From assembly GCA_034111085.1 (NCBI GenBank), contig JAWUXZ010000034.1, positions 1 through 64,000 of the forward strand: a stretch of DNA of 64,000 nucleotides, written 5' to 3'. The stretch comes from Dinoroseobacter sp034111085. Lineage in GTDB: Bacteria; Pseudomonadota; Alphaproteobacteria; Rhodobacterales; Rhodobacteraceae. Each line of letters opens with the position of its first letter. The first letter of the stretch is position 1. Both the position numbers and the translations under genes were made by a program. Positions 8,584 through 16,364 of the stretch are shown in pieces. Under the pieces are notes generated by a model, which made no database searches, was not told the origin of the DNA, and was given only the letters and a program-made list of their open reading frames with translations.

Positions 8584-9456
8584 ATGATTAGCTTTTGGCA
8601 ACGCTTGGGACATTTTGGCACTTTCGTGCCGATCTGGCTGTTTCTGTTTGTGGCGCGCCGGGTTCCGTTTCACCAGCGCTCGCGCCTCGGCGGACGGTTC
8701 GTTGGTCTCGCCGCATCTGTGCTGCCGGGCGTGCGCAAACGGATTGAAGGCAATCTGCGCCTGATCTTCCCCGATCTGAGCGCGGCACAGGTCAAATCGC
8801 TTCGCAAGCATAACGCCAACACGATGGGACGCACCCTAACCGAGGTTCTGTTTAACGAGGATCAGCTGACCCACCATGTGCCCTACGAGGTCTCCGGCCC
8901 CGGTCTGTCTGCCATAGAGGAGGCGGCAGAAAAGGGTACCGGCGCGATCATCGTCAGTGGTCATTTCGGGCAATGGGATGCGGCCCGCATTTATCTCAAA
9001 GAGCGCGGTCTCGAGGTTGGCGCGATCTACCGCCCCAACAACAACCTCTATTACGAGCCCTACTTCCTGCGCGGGATCGAGGCCGCTGGCAGACCGATTT
9101 TCCCGCGCGGCTCGGATGGGCTAAAGGCTATGATCCGCCACCTGCGCGAGGGAGGTCGGGTGGCCATCCTCGCCGATCAGCATCTAGACGAGGGTGCGGT
9201 TCTGCCACTTCTCGGACGCCCATCCTACACCACGCTTTCGCCTGCGCAGATGGCGCTACGCAACAAAGCGCCGCTCGTGCCAGTGTGGGGGATTCGCGAT
9301 GACGAAGCGGGAAAAGTGAGCGTGGTTTTCGAAGAACCGATTTCGCACAGCACACCCGAGGCGATGATGACCGAATTCAACGCCCGCCTAGATGCGCGCA
9401 TTCGAGCCAACCCCAGCCAGTGGCATTGGGCGCACCGTCGCTGGAAACTAGGCTAG
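8584..9456 (+). CDS. LpxL/HtrB-like lysophospholipid (lipid A) acyltransferase
   Basis: 290 residues with one N-terminal hydrophobic segment (about 12-25). The HX4D catalytic motif is present at H127-D132 in SGHFGQWD, followed by IYRPNNN, a PRG segment and LADQHLDEG, all typical of the lauroyl/myristoyl acyltransferases that add secondary chains to lipid A at the inner membrane. Paralogues acylate other lipids such as ornithine lipids, so the exact acceptor is uncertain. Its 3' end overlaps the convergent EamA transporter stop by four bases. Confidence 0.85.
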   Translation: MISFWQRLGHFGTFVPIWLFLFVARRVPFHQRSRLGGRFVGLAASVLPGVRKRIEGNLRLIFPDLSAAQVKSLRKHNANTMGRTLTEVLFNEDQLTHHVPYEVSGPGLSAIEEAAEKGTGAIIVSGHFGQWDAARIYLKERGLEVGAIYRPNNNLYYEPYFLRGIEAAGRPIFPRGSDGLKAMIRHLREGGRVAILADQHLDEGAVLPLLGRPSYTTLSPAQMALRNKAPLVPVWGIRDDEAGKVSVVFEEPISHSTPEAMMTEFNARLDARIRANPSQWHWAHRRWKLG

Positions 9457-10454
9457 TCTCTGGCATCAGGGCCTTGCGGCTCATCCCTCTTTATCAGCCC
9501 TTTGTCTTTCTCTTCGCTGTTCATCATGCCACCAACGCGCATCGCTCCTGGCGTTGCTGATCGCGACCGCGTGCGTAGAACTGGCTGGTTGTCAGACCCC
9601 GGTCCGCGGCTTTCGCGGAACACGATATAAAGCCCGCTTGCAATTATAACCGCGACGCCAATCGCAGTGCCGGTGTCTGGCACTTCGTCAAACAGCAAAA
9701 ACCCAAACAAGATTGCCCAGATGATCTGAGAATACTGCATCGGGGCGATCAAGGCCGCTTCGGCCCGGCGGTAGGCCGAGATCAGGCACAGCATCGCAAG
9801 GAATGCCAGCAGTGACATGGTGGCGAGGCCTGCCAAATCTTGCATCGGCACAGGCACATAGACCCAAGGCAAAATCGCCAACATCAGCACAAAATTCACC
9901 ATCATCGGGTAAATCATCAAGACAACCGACCGCTCCTCCCGCCCGATTTTGCGCACGATGACCGAGGCGAGCGCACCAAACACTGCGCATCCAAGCGCCG
10001 AGGCATGGCCAAGCGTCAATTCTGTCTCGCTCGGGCGCAGCACGATCACAACGCCGATTAGGCCAACAATGACAGCGGCCCAACGGCGGATGCGCACTTT
10101 TTCGCCAAGGATCGGGATCGACAAGACGGTGATCAGCAGCGGTGTTGCAAACAAGATCGCGTATACTTGCGCTAAAGGCAGGACCGAGAAAGCGTAGAAA
10201 GCCGAGACGCCCGCCACCACGGAAGCGCCGGTTCTAAGTGCTGTCCACCAAGGATGCTTGGGCCGCAAGTTGCCGTCGCTGGGATCACGCATCAGCATGA
10301 ACGTCGCCAGCGGGAAGCCGAAAATCACGCTAAAAAACACGATCTGGAACGGCGTATAACTGCCGCCCAAGAACTTGACGATCACGTCATGGACGGAAAA
10401 TAGCCCAAAGGCGAGCAGGCCCAGCAAAATGCCGGAAAGGTTGGCGCGGGACAT
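9453..10454 (-). CDS. EamA (DMT superfamily) drug/metabolite transporter
   Basis: About 333 residues with ten predicted membrane helices arranged as two EamA repeats, e.g. GILLGLLAFGLFSVHDVIVK at the N-terminus and the sequence FLGGSYTPFQIV after helix 1, then a long charged C-terminal tail of about 50 residues. The family exports or imports small metabolites; the substrate is unknown. I chose ATG 10454; the frame extends upstream to a TTG at 10514, but that extension runs through a strongly structured leader and adds a non-membrane stretch. No clear Shine-Dalgarno is seen. It follows leuB on the same strand. Confidence 0.8.
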   Translation of the reverse strand: MSRANLSGILLGLLAFGLFSVHDVIVKFLGGSYTPFQIVFFSVIFGFPLATFMLMRDPSDGNLRPKHPWWTALRTGASVVAGVSAFYAFSVLPLAQVYAILFATPLLITVLSIPILGEKVRIRRWAAVIVGLIGVVIVLRPSETELTLGHASALGCAVFGALASVIVRKIGREERSVVLMIYPMMVNFVLMLAILPWVYVPVPMQDLAGLATMSLLAFLAMLCLISAYRRAEAALIAPMQYSQIIWAILFGFLLFDEVPDTGTAIGVAVIIASGLYIVFRESRGPGSDNQPVLRTRSRSATPGAMRVGGMMNSEEKDKGLIKRDEPQGPDARD

Positions 10455-10461
10455 GGTTTTA

Positions 10462-10523
10462 CTAACGGGGCTTGAGGAGGGTTCTCCCCAACCTCTGCCC
10501 GTTAGCGCTAGCAATCAAGCCCC
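10462..10523 (-). promoter_or_regulatory. Interlocked inverted repeats (pseudoknot-like leader or terminator)
   Basis: Two perfect inverted repeats interlock between leuB and the EamA start. The first pairs 10515-10523 with 10467-10475 (GGGGCTTGA and its complement, 9 bp). The second pairs 10498-10505 with 10462-10469 (CTAACGGG and its complement, 8 bp). On the transcript their order is A-B-A'-B', and A' and B' share three bases, so they could form a compact pseudoknot or act as alternatives. The element ends seven bases from the ATG at 10454. There is no U-run, so a plain terminator is unlikely. It matches no riboswitch that I recognise. Confidence 0.5.
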
Positions 10524-10534
10524 TAAAGGGTGCG

Positions 10535-11641
10535 TCAGACGCTCGCAGCCAAGGCCGCAACAATCGCGTCGCCCATCTCAGACGTGCTGACTGGCTGCGC
10601 GTCACCTGCCTGCATCAAGTCAGCGGTACGCACTCCGTCAGAAAGTACCTTCTCGACAGCTGTCTCAAGACGCGTTGCCTCGTCGCCCTGATCGAAGCTA
10701 TAGCGCAGCGCCATCGCAAAGCTGAGAACACAGGCGATCGGGTTCGCTTTACCTTGGCCGGTGATGTCAGGTGCGGAGCCGTGCACTGGCTCGTACATTG
10801 CCTTCGGGCGCCCATTCTCCATCGGTAAACCAAGGCTGGCCGAGGGCAGCATACCCAACGATCCAGTCAGCATCGCCGCACAGTCCGACAAGATATCGCC
10901 GAACAGGTTGTCTGTCAGGATTACGTCGAACTGCTTGGGCGCTCGCACCAACTGCATCGCACCGTTGTCGGCATACATATGGCTCAGCTCAACATCGGCG
11001 TATTCGGCCAAGTGCACTTCTGTGACCACGTCGCGCCACAGAATGCCGCTCTCCATGACATTCGCCTTCTCCATCGAGCAGACTTTGTTGCCGCGACGCC
11101 GCGCCAGCTCGAACGCGGAACGGGCCACACGAGCGATCTCCGACTCGGTATAGCGCTGTGTGTTGATGCCAACACGCTCGTTGCCTTCTTTGTGGATGCC
11201 GCGCGGTTCGCCGAAGTAGACGCCGGAGGTCAGTTCGCGCACGATCATGATGTCGAGGCCTGCAACGATGTCCTTCTTCAACGACGAGAAATCCGCGAGC
11301 GCGTCAAAGCACTGGGCCGGGCGCAAGTTCGCAAACAGGTCCATTTCCTTGCGCAGGCGCAGCAGGCCGCGCTCAGGCTTGACCGAGAAATCGAGCGCGT
11401 CATATTTCGGACCACCCACGGCCCCCAGCAGAACCGCGTCGACCTCTTGGGCCTTCGCCATCGCGTCGTCATGCAAGGGCGTGCCGTGCACATCGTAAGC
11501 CGCGCCGCCGACAAGATCTTCAGAGATGTCGAATTTCATCCCGCGCGCTTCGCCAAACCAGGCGATCACTTTGCGCACTTCGGTCATAACTTCGGGGCCA
11601 ATGCCATCACCGGGCAGGATCAGAAGGGTCGGGTTCGACAT
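10535..11641 (-). CDS. leuB: 3-isopropylmalate dehydrogenase
   Basis: 368 residues, the usual length. LeuB oxidises and decarboxylates 3-isopropylmalate to 2-oxoisocaproate with NAD in leucine synthesis. LPGDGIGPEV near the N-terminus, the ELTSGVYFGEPRG segment, DNLFGDILSD and EPVHGSAPDI are all family hallmarks. ATG 11641 has GGAG spaced well upstream; the in-frame ATG five codons earlier lacks this. A LysR-type regulator lies 54 bases upstream on the same strand. leuC and leuD are about 4 kb away on the same strand, separated by unrelated genes. Confidence 0.96.
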   Translation of the reverse strand: MSNPTLLILPGDGIGPEVMTEVRKVIAWFGEARGMKFDISEDLVGGAAYDVHGTPLHDDAMAKAQEVDAVLLGAVGGPKYDALDFSVKPERGLLRLRKEMDLFANLRPAQCFDALADFSSLKKDIVAGLDIMIVRELTSGVYFGEPRGIHKEGNERVGINTQRYTESEIARVARSAFELARRRGNKVCSMEKANVMESGILWRDVVTEVHLAEYADVELSHMYADNGAMQLVRAPKQFDVILTDNLFGDILSDCAAMLTGSLGMLPSASLGLPMENGRPKAMYEPVHGSAPDITGQGKANPIACVLSFAMALRYSFDQGDEATRLETAVEKVLSDGVRTADLMQAGDAQPVSTSEMGDAIVAALAASV

Positions 11642-11695
11642 CGGGCTTCTCCTCAACAGATGTTGGCTGCGGCCTACCCACCCGCGGTGAAAGGG

Positions 11696-12595
11696 TCAAG
11701 GTGGCGCGCGTTTGCACATGTCAGTCAGGCCGGTGTCAAGGATTTGCCAAACGGCTGAAACACGCGGTGTGGCGCGCAAACCGGGATGCGTGGTCAACCA
11801 GATCGGTAAGGGTGGGATCTTGAGGTCTGCCAAAACACGCTCGACCTCAGGCTCGGCGGCACCGATCAGCGTTTGGCTCGCGCCGATGCCACATCCAGCG
11901 CGCACCAAATGCCAATAGGCCGATTGGTTGTCGCACCTGACACCGAAGTCTGAGGGCTTGGCCTCAAATCCGAACGCGCGAAAACCCTGAAGGATCAGAT
12001 CATTACGATCAAAGCCCACCAAATCGTGGTCTAAAAGGTCTTCAGGGCTGATTGGTGCGCTGTGCTGGGCGAGATAGCTGCGCGATGCATAGAAACCCAT
12101 CGGCAGATCGCCCACATGGCGCGCGACCATATCGAGTTGTTCGGGCCGGACCATGCGCACCGCAATATCGGCCTCTCGAAACAGCAGGTTCTCGACCTTG
12201 TCGGTGGCGACCAACTCGACCTCAATGCCAGGATGGGTTTGGCGAAGGGTCGCGATCACTTCGGGCAACAGAAAATTCGCGGTGTAGACGCTGGCAGTTA
12301 TACGAACCGATCCGGTTGGCGCTTCGTCTTTCCCAGCCAGCGTCAGTGACAAGGCGTTAGCTGCATCACGCATTTGGCGCGCAGCGGGCAAAAGCGCGTG
12401 CCCAACTTCAGTTAGGTGCAGACCCCGCGCGTGGCGATCAAACAGGCGGGCGGAAAGTTCCGCTTCAAGCGCCTTGATCTGACGCCCAACGGTCGGTTGC
12501 GTCAGTCTAAGCGCCGCACTTGCCGCCGACAGAGACCCGGTTTCCGCCACAGCAAGGAAGACCTGAACCTTGCGCCAGTCTGAAGTTATATCCAT
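11696..12595 (-). CDS. LysR-family transcriptional regulator
   Basis: About 299 residues. The N-terminal winged helix-turn-helix (roughly residues 6-65) contains QVFLAVAETGSLSAASAALRLTQPTVGRQI, a standard LysR reading head split here by the usual turn; the rest is a periplasmic-binding-like effector domain. ATG 12595 gives the canonical short N-terminus; an ATG four codons upstream is equally possible. It sits directly upstream of leuB and divergent from the SDR-like gene at 12690, so it may control either. The effector is unknown. Confidence 0.85.
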   Translation of the reverse strand: MDITSDWRKVQVFLAVAETGSLSAASAALRLTQPTVGRQIKALEAELSARLFDRHARGLHLTEVGHALLPAARQMRDAANALSLTLAGKDEAPTGSVRITASVYTANFLLPEVIATLRQTHPGIEVELVATDKVENLLFREADIAVRMVRPEQLDMVARHVGDLPMGFYASRSYLAQHSAPISPEDLLDHDLVGFDRNDLILQGFRAFGFEAKPSDFGVRCDNQSAYWHLVRAGCGIGASQTLIGAAEPEVERVLADLKIPPLPIWLTTHPGLRATPRVSAVWQILDTGLTDMCKRAPP

Positions 12596-12689
12596 GCGCT
12601 CATGCATACCAGACTATCAGATTATCGCAATTCTAGCGGCGCAGCGCATGGCGTAACCTGAGATCATCCTAAAGAAACGGAGTTCTCAG

Positions 12690-13553
12690 ATGACACGCAC
12701 CGCCCTCCTACTTGGTCCTTCGGGCCGCTTTGGTCGCCATATGGGGACCGCTTTCCTCAACGCCGGATGGGAGGTGCGCCCGTTTCGACGCGGCACTGAT
12801 GATCTGATGCAAGCTGCGCAGGGCGTCGATGTCATCATCAATGGCTGGAACCCGCCCTATCCTGAGTGGGAAGCGCAGGTGCCCGAGCAAATTCGATCTG
12901 TGCTGAAGGCGGCGGAGGTCAGCGGCGCAACTCTGCTTCAGCCCGGTAACGTCTATGTCTATGGGGCTGGCTCGCCTGAGATCATGGCTGCCAGCACCCC
13001 TCATTTGGCCGCGAACCGTCTTGGTCGCGTTCGCGTCAATCTGGAATCTGCGCTTAACGCGTCCTCGGCTCAGACGATCCTGTTGCGTGCGGGCGACTTC
13101 CTCGACACCGAAGCGTCCGGCAATTGGTTTGACATGGTCATGGCCGCAAAGCTTGCGAAGGGTCGTTTCGTCTATCCCGGTCCGCGTGACCGGGTGCATG
13201 CCTTCGCGTTCCTGCCCGATATGGCGCGCGCTTTCGTTGCTTTGGCTGAGACGCGCGAGACCTTGCCGCTTCATGCAGACATCCCGTTTGCAGGCTACAG
13301 TCTGACCGGAAAAGCGTTGCATACGGCTGTTGAGATGGCGGCAGGGCGTTCGCTAAAGACGGCCAACTTTCCATGGCCAGTGCTCGCACTTGCCGCGCCG
13401 TTTTCGCCGATGTTTCGCGGCCTGCGTGAGATGGGATATTTGTGGTCCATGCCGCACCGCCTAGATCCCGCACCGCTTGAAACGCTATTGCCAGATTTCA
13501 AAGTCGCGCCATTGGATGAGGCGCTGAAGGCGGCCATCGCACCCCTGACCTAG
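12690..13553 (+). CDS. NAD(P)-binding epimerase/NmrA-like protein
   Basis: 287 residues of the extended or atypical SDR type. The glycine-rich loop is LGPSGRFGRH at about 8-17, a relaxed form of GxxGxxG, and NVYVYGAGSP near 90 follows the strand where SDR enzymes keep the catalytic residues. Similar proteins are annotated as epimerases or NmrA-like redox sensors, and I cannot name a substrate. The gene diverges from the LysR gene across 94 bases, a typical regulator-target layout. Its stop overlaps the convergent gene at 13550 by four bases. Confidence 0.7.
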   Translation: MTRTALLLGPSGRFGRHMGTAFLNAGWEVRPFRRGTDDLMQAAQGVDVIINGWNPPYPEWEAQVPEQIRSVLKAAEVSGATLLQPGNVYVYGAGSPEIMAASTPHLAANRLGRVRVNLESALNASSAQTILLRAGDFLDTEASGNWFDMVMAAKLAKGRFVYPGPRDRVHAFAFLPDMARAFVALAETRETLPLHADIPFAGYSLTGKALHTAVEMAAGRSLKTANFPWPVLALAAPFSPMFRGLREMGYLWSMPHRLDPAPLETLLPDFKVAPLDEALKAAIAPLT

Positions 13554-14719
13554 GGCGGTAGCACATCCACCCAAACCACCGCGCGTCGTCCTAATTCAGG
13601 CCAATGCAAGCCCGCGCCCACGACATCCAAATCACGACCCGGCAGCACGTAATCTACACGTAGGTTGCCGGGCGCATTGCGTCCTTCGTCATTGAAATCG
13701 GCCGCATCCAAGCTTGGATCGCCCTGATGCTGCCCATTGCGACCCGCATCCACGGCACTTCGGCTGGCGCCTTCGTCCGCTCTTTGGCGAGGATCACGCA
13801 GGGCCGGGTGTGATAGCAATTCCGTCAGTGCATCAAGGCGCCCCTCTCCATCGCCAGTCTCGTCCTGATTAAGCGTGCCCATCACCACAAACGGTGCATC
13901 TGAGGGGCCGTCCGGCCACCCATCCAACTGCGCGCGCACCAAGGCCAACTCATCGGCATTACGTCGGCCGTTGCGGTCCTCCGCACCATCCAAAACAGGC
14001 GGGGCGGCGGCCAATAGAATGACCGAGAGACCCGCGATCTGAGCTTGCCAATGCGCTTTATAGACAAGGCGCTGAGCGGCAAATGCGTCTGCGCTGGGAA
14101 ACGGTGTCCCTGAACGGGTCAGGGGCGGCGCAGCGTTTGGCAAGTCGGCCCAAAGCAGCGCCGTGAAATTCTGCGAAATCTGGATGGGATACCGGGACAA
14201 CAGCGCCATGGCACCCGCGCCCGGAAACGCGCCAAATCTCTGGGCATCCTGCGGATCACCTATGCGCCCGTCGCCGTTCATGTCAAATGGGGTGCGGACG
14301 CCAGCGTTTGAGGGGCCGGCAAAGTGGTATGGCAGGTCCGAACCGAGCGACTTCAATGCGTCTTGGAACGCCGCCGTCGCGTGCCCCTGCGCATCATGGT
14401 CTATACCTGCAAGCCCCAGCACGTCGGGGCTAACCTCAGCCAAAGCGGCGAGCACCGAAGAAATATCATCGGATTTGTCTGCGTCGAGATCGCGTAACAG
14501 AAGACCGGGGCCGTCGCGACCAAGTTCGGTCGAAAGATACGCAAATCTGATCGGATCAGCAGCGCCGATGCTGGCACCAGCGCAAAGCCAAACCCCTAGG
14601 CAGGCACTAAATCGCCTTGCCCACTGCGTTGCCGCACGCGCCGCTGCTCGGAAATCATTGCAGCGACCCGTTTCAGGGCAATCCCGCGCATGAACAAACT
14701 GGCTGGCAAGAAAGACCAT
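13550..14719 (-). CDS. Endonuclease/exonuclease/phosphatase-fold protein, probably exported
   Basis: Up to 389 residues. The body resembles the EEP superfamily (DNase I-like nucleases and phosphatases): VLGLAGIDHDAQG near the N-terminus, VVMGTLNQDETGDG in place of the usual GDxN motif, and a C-terminal NLRVDYVLPGRDL that fits the family D-Y-x-L segment. The first catalytic Glu is not obvious, since the segment reads GIDH rather than E-x-D, so activity is uncertain. A hydrophobic stretch at about 39-54 followed by GAADP looks like a signal peptide, yet the only standard start in frame is ATG 14719, which overlaps the upstream gene by 124 bases. Confidence 0.65.
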   Translation of the reverse strand: MVFLASQFVHARDCPETGRCNDFRAAARAATQWARRFSACLGVWLCAGASIGAADPIRFAYLSTELGRDGPGLLLRDLDADKSDDISSVLAALAEVSPDVLGLAGIDHDAQGHATAAFQDALKSLGSDLPYHFAGPSNAGVRTPFDMNGDGRIGDPQDAQRFGAFPGAGAMALLSRYPIQISQNFTALLWADLPNAAPPLTRSGTPFPSADAFAAQRLVYKAHWQAQIAGLSVILLAAAPPVLDGAEDRNGRRNADELALVRAQLDGWPDGPSDAPFVVMGTLNQDETGDGEGRLDALTELLSHPALRDPRQRADEGASRSAVDAGRNGQHQGDPSLDAADFNDEGRNAPGNLRVDYVLPGRDLDVVGAGLHWPELGRRAVVWVDVLPP

Positions 14720-15432
14720 AGTGCAAACATCCAGATCAGCGGTTGTGGCGTCAGGAACCGGTCCGGGTCGAACATGCCCGTGCCGAACCGTGCCAAGCCC
14801 GGTACGATGAATGGCAGCAGAAGTCCTAAGATCAGGTTAATCTTTGCGTCGCGGTTCAACCGCTCGACCACATCGCCGCCTGCTGTTGGATCGAATAACG
14901 GCAAGTTGACCCAAACGTTGAAACTGCCTGCAGAGGCTGGCCAATCGCTCAGGCGCATCACGACAACGAACACGACCAGCATCACCAGCGAGATCACGTA
15001 GCTAATGCCAGCGGCCGCGCGCAGTGTTTCCAACTCAGCCGCATTCAGCGAGCCTTGCAGGCTGTCCAGCAGAAGGTTCCAAGGTCCGAGCGGGAAGTCG
15101 ATGACTTCGCCAACAAGGCCACCTAATGCTGTGATGAAATGTGTCAGGGCTGTGGGGTTCGTGTCACCGCGAAATACGACGGTCAGCAGGAACACGGTCG
15201 CAAACAGCGCCACAAATCGCATCCTGTTGAAGGGCGGCGCATAGCGAAACTCGATCAGGCCGGGGTAGGACGAGCCATATTCAAACAGGGTAAAAGTCGC
15301 CGCAAACAGCGCCACTAAAGTGACAATCTGTGTCGTGTCATTGCTCACGCCCGGCAACAACAGCGCCGGGGTTGCGATCAAGAGGATCACGAAAAATGCG
15401 CGCACAAAAGCGCCGATGATCTGAACGATCAC
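14596..15432 (-). CDS. Conserved multi-pass membrane protein of unknown function
   Basis: 278 residues with about five to six membrane helices: an N-terminal one at about 8-28, others near 38-48, 70-85, 140-160 and 200-245. The C-terminus is basic (a run with RRVRQRSGQGD). I recognise no catalytic motif. It overlaps the downstream endonuclease-fold gene and probably forms a two-gene unit with it. A likely role at the inner membrane is all that can be said. Confidence 0.65.
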   Translation of the reverse strand: MIVQIIGAFVRAFFVILLIATPALLLPGVSNDTTQIVTLVALFAATFTLFEYGSSYPGLIEFRYAPPFNRMRFVALFATVFLLTVVFRGDTNPTALTHFITALGGLVGEVIDFPLGPWNLLLDSLQGSLNAAELETLRAAAGISYVISLVMLVVFVVVMRLSDWPASAGSFNVWVNLPLFDPTAGGDVVERLNRDAKINLILGLLLPFIVPGLARFGTGMFDPDRFLTPQPLIWMFALWSFLPASLFMRGIALKRVAAMISEQRRVRQRSGQGDLVPA

Positions 15433-15758
15433 TGCTAACCACCTTCAACTTGGCCGAACGCGATACGATGCCGCGTAGCTGTTCCAACTTGATTATGTCC
15501 GGATACGGACGACTGCCTCATTCTTGACATATTCGTGCCCCTTTTCAGCCGCTCCAACAAGCGTGCTTTAAGGTTAACGAAATCTTTACGGCTGATTTGG
15601 GGGCGGAGTGGTGCGGCTTTGCATCAATAATGCGACATAAAAAGGGCCGCCTTTTCAGCGACCCTAGATGTTGTGGCCCAAATCGAACATGGCCCTAATC
15701 GTGACACCGGCTCAATATGATCCGTAAAGCTTAAGAACAGATGAACACAGCGCCAAGT
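15433..15758. other. Intergenic region between the leuCD operon and the membrane-protein gene
   Basis: 326 bases without a credible gene. It holds the leuCD terminator (15639-15665) and, further on, the upstream region of the membrane-protein gene at 15432, where an AT-rich stretch around 15565-15590 (TTAAGGTTAACG) could include its promoter. No clear -35/-10 pair could be placed on the minus strand. Confidence 0.5.
15639..15665 (-). terminator. Rho-independent terminator of leuCD
   Basis: On the minus strand AGGGTCGCT pairs with GGCGGCCCT around a GAAAA loop, a 9-bp stem with two G-U pairs, followed at once by TTTTT. It lies about 95 bases beyond the leuD stop, the expected place for the operon terminator. 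Confidence 0.85.
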
Positions 15759-16364
15759 CTAGACCCAAGGACGTTCCTGCCCCAATTTCGCCTCAAATGC
15801 GTCGATTGAGGCGATCTTCTCAAGGCTCAGTCCGATATCGTCTAGCCCGTTCATGAGGCAATGTTTCTTGAACGCATCGACCTCAAAGCTGAACACTTCA
15901 CCATCCGAAGAGGTCACGGTCTGCGCGTCCAGATCAATATCCATCCGAGCGTTCGAGCCCTTTTCTGCGTCCTTCATCAACACATCGATCGCCTCTTGCG
16001 GCAGTGCGACAGGCAGGATCCCGTTCTTAAAGCAGTTGTTGTAAAAGATGTCGGCAAAGCTGGGCGCGATCACACAGCGGATGCCGAAGTCCAGAAGCGC
16101 CCAAGGCGCATGTTCGCGCGACGAGCCACAGCCGAAGTTTTCGCCTGCAACGAGCACTTGTGCCTCGCGGTAGGCAGGTTGGTTGAGCACGAAATCCGCG
16201 ATCTCGCCGCCCTTGCGATCAAAGCGCATCTCGTCAAACAGGTTCGCGCCAAGGCCCGAGCGTTTGATGGTCTTCAGGAACTGCTTGGGGATGATCATAT
16301 CGGTGTCGATATTCACAAGTGGCATCGGGGCAGCGATTCCGGTGAGGGTGGTGAATTTTTCCAT
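15759..16364 (-). CDS. leuD: 3-isopropylmalate dehydratase small subunit
   Basis: 201 residues. LeuD is the swivel-domain partner of LeuC in isomerising 2- to 3-isopropylmalate. The small-subunit marks NIDTDMIIPKQFL near 20-32 and GENFGCGSSREHAPWAL near 75-90 are present; the GSSREH loop contacts substrate. Its ATG overlaps the leuC stop (TAATG), so the two subunits are translationally coupled. A terminator follows downstream. Confidence 0.96.
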   Translation of the reverse strand: MEKFTTLTGIAAPMPLVNIDTDMIIPKQFLKTIKRSGLGANLFDEMRFDRKGGEIADFVLNQPAYREAQVLVAGENFGCGSSREHAPWALLDFGIRCVIAPSFADIFYNNCFKNGILPVALPQEAIDVLMKDAEKGSNARMDIDLDAQTVTSSDGEVFSFEVDAFKKHCLMNGLDDIGLSLEKIASIDAFEAKLGQERPWV

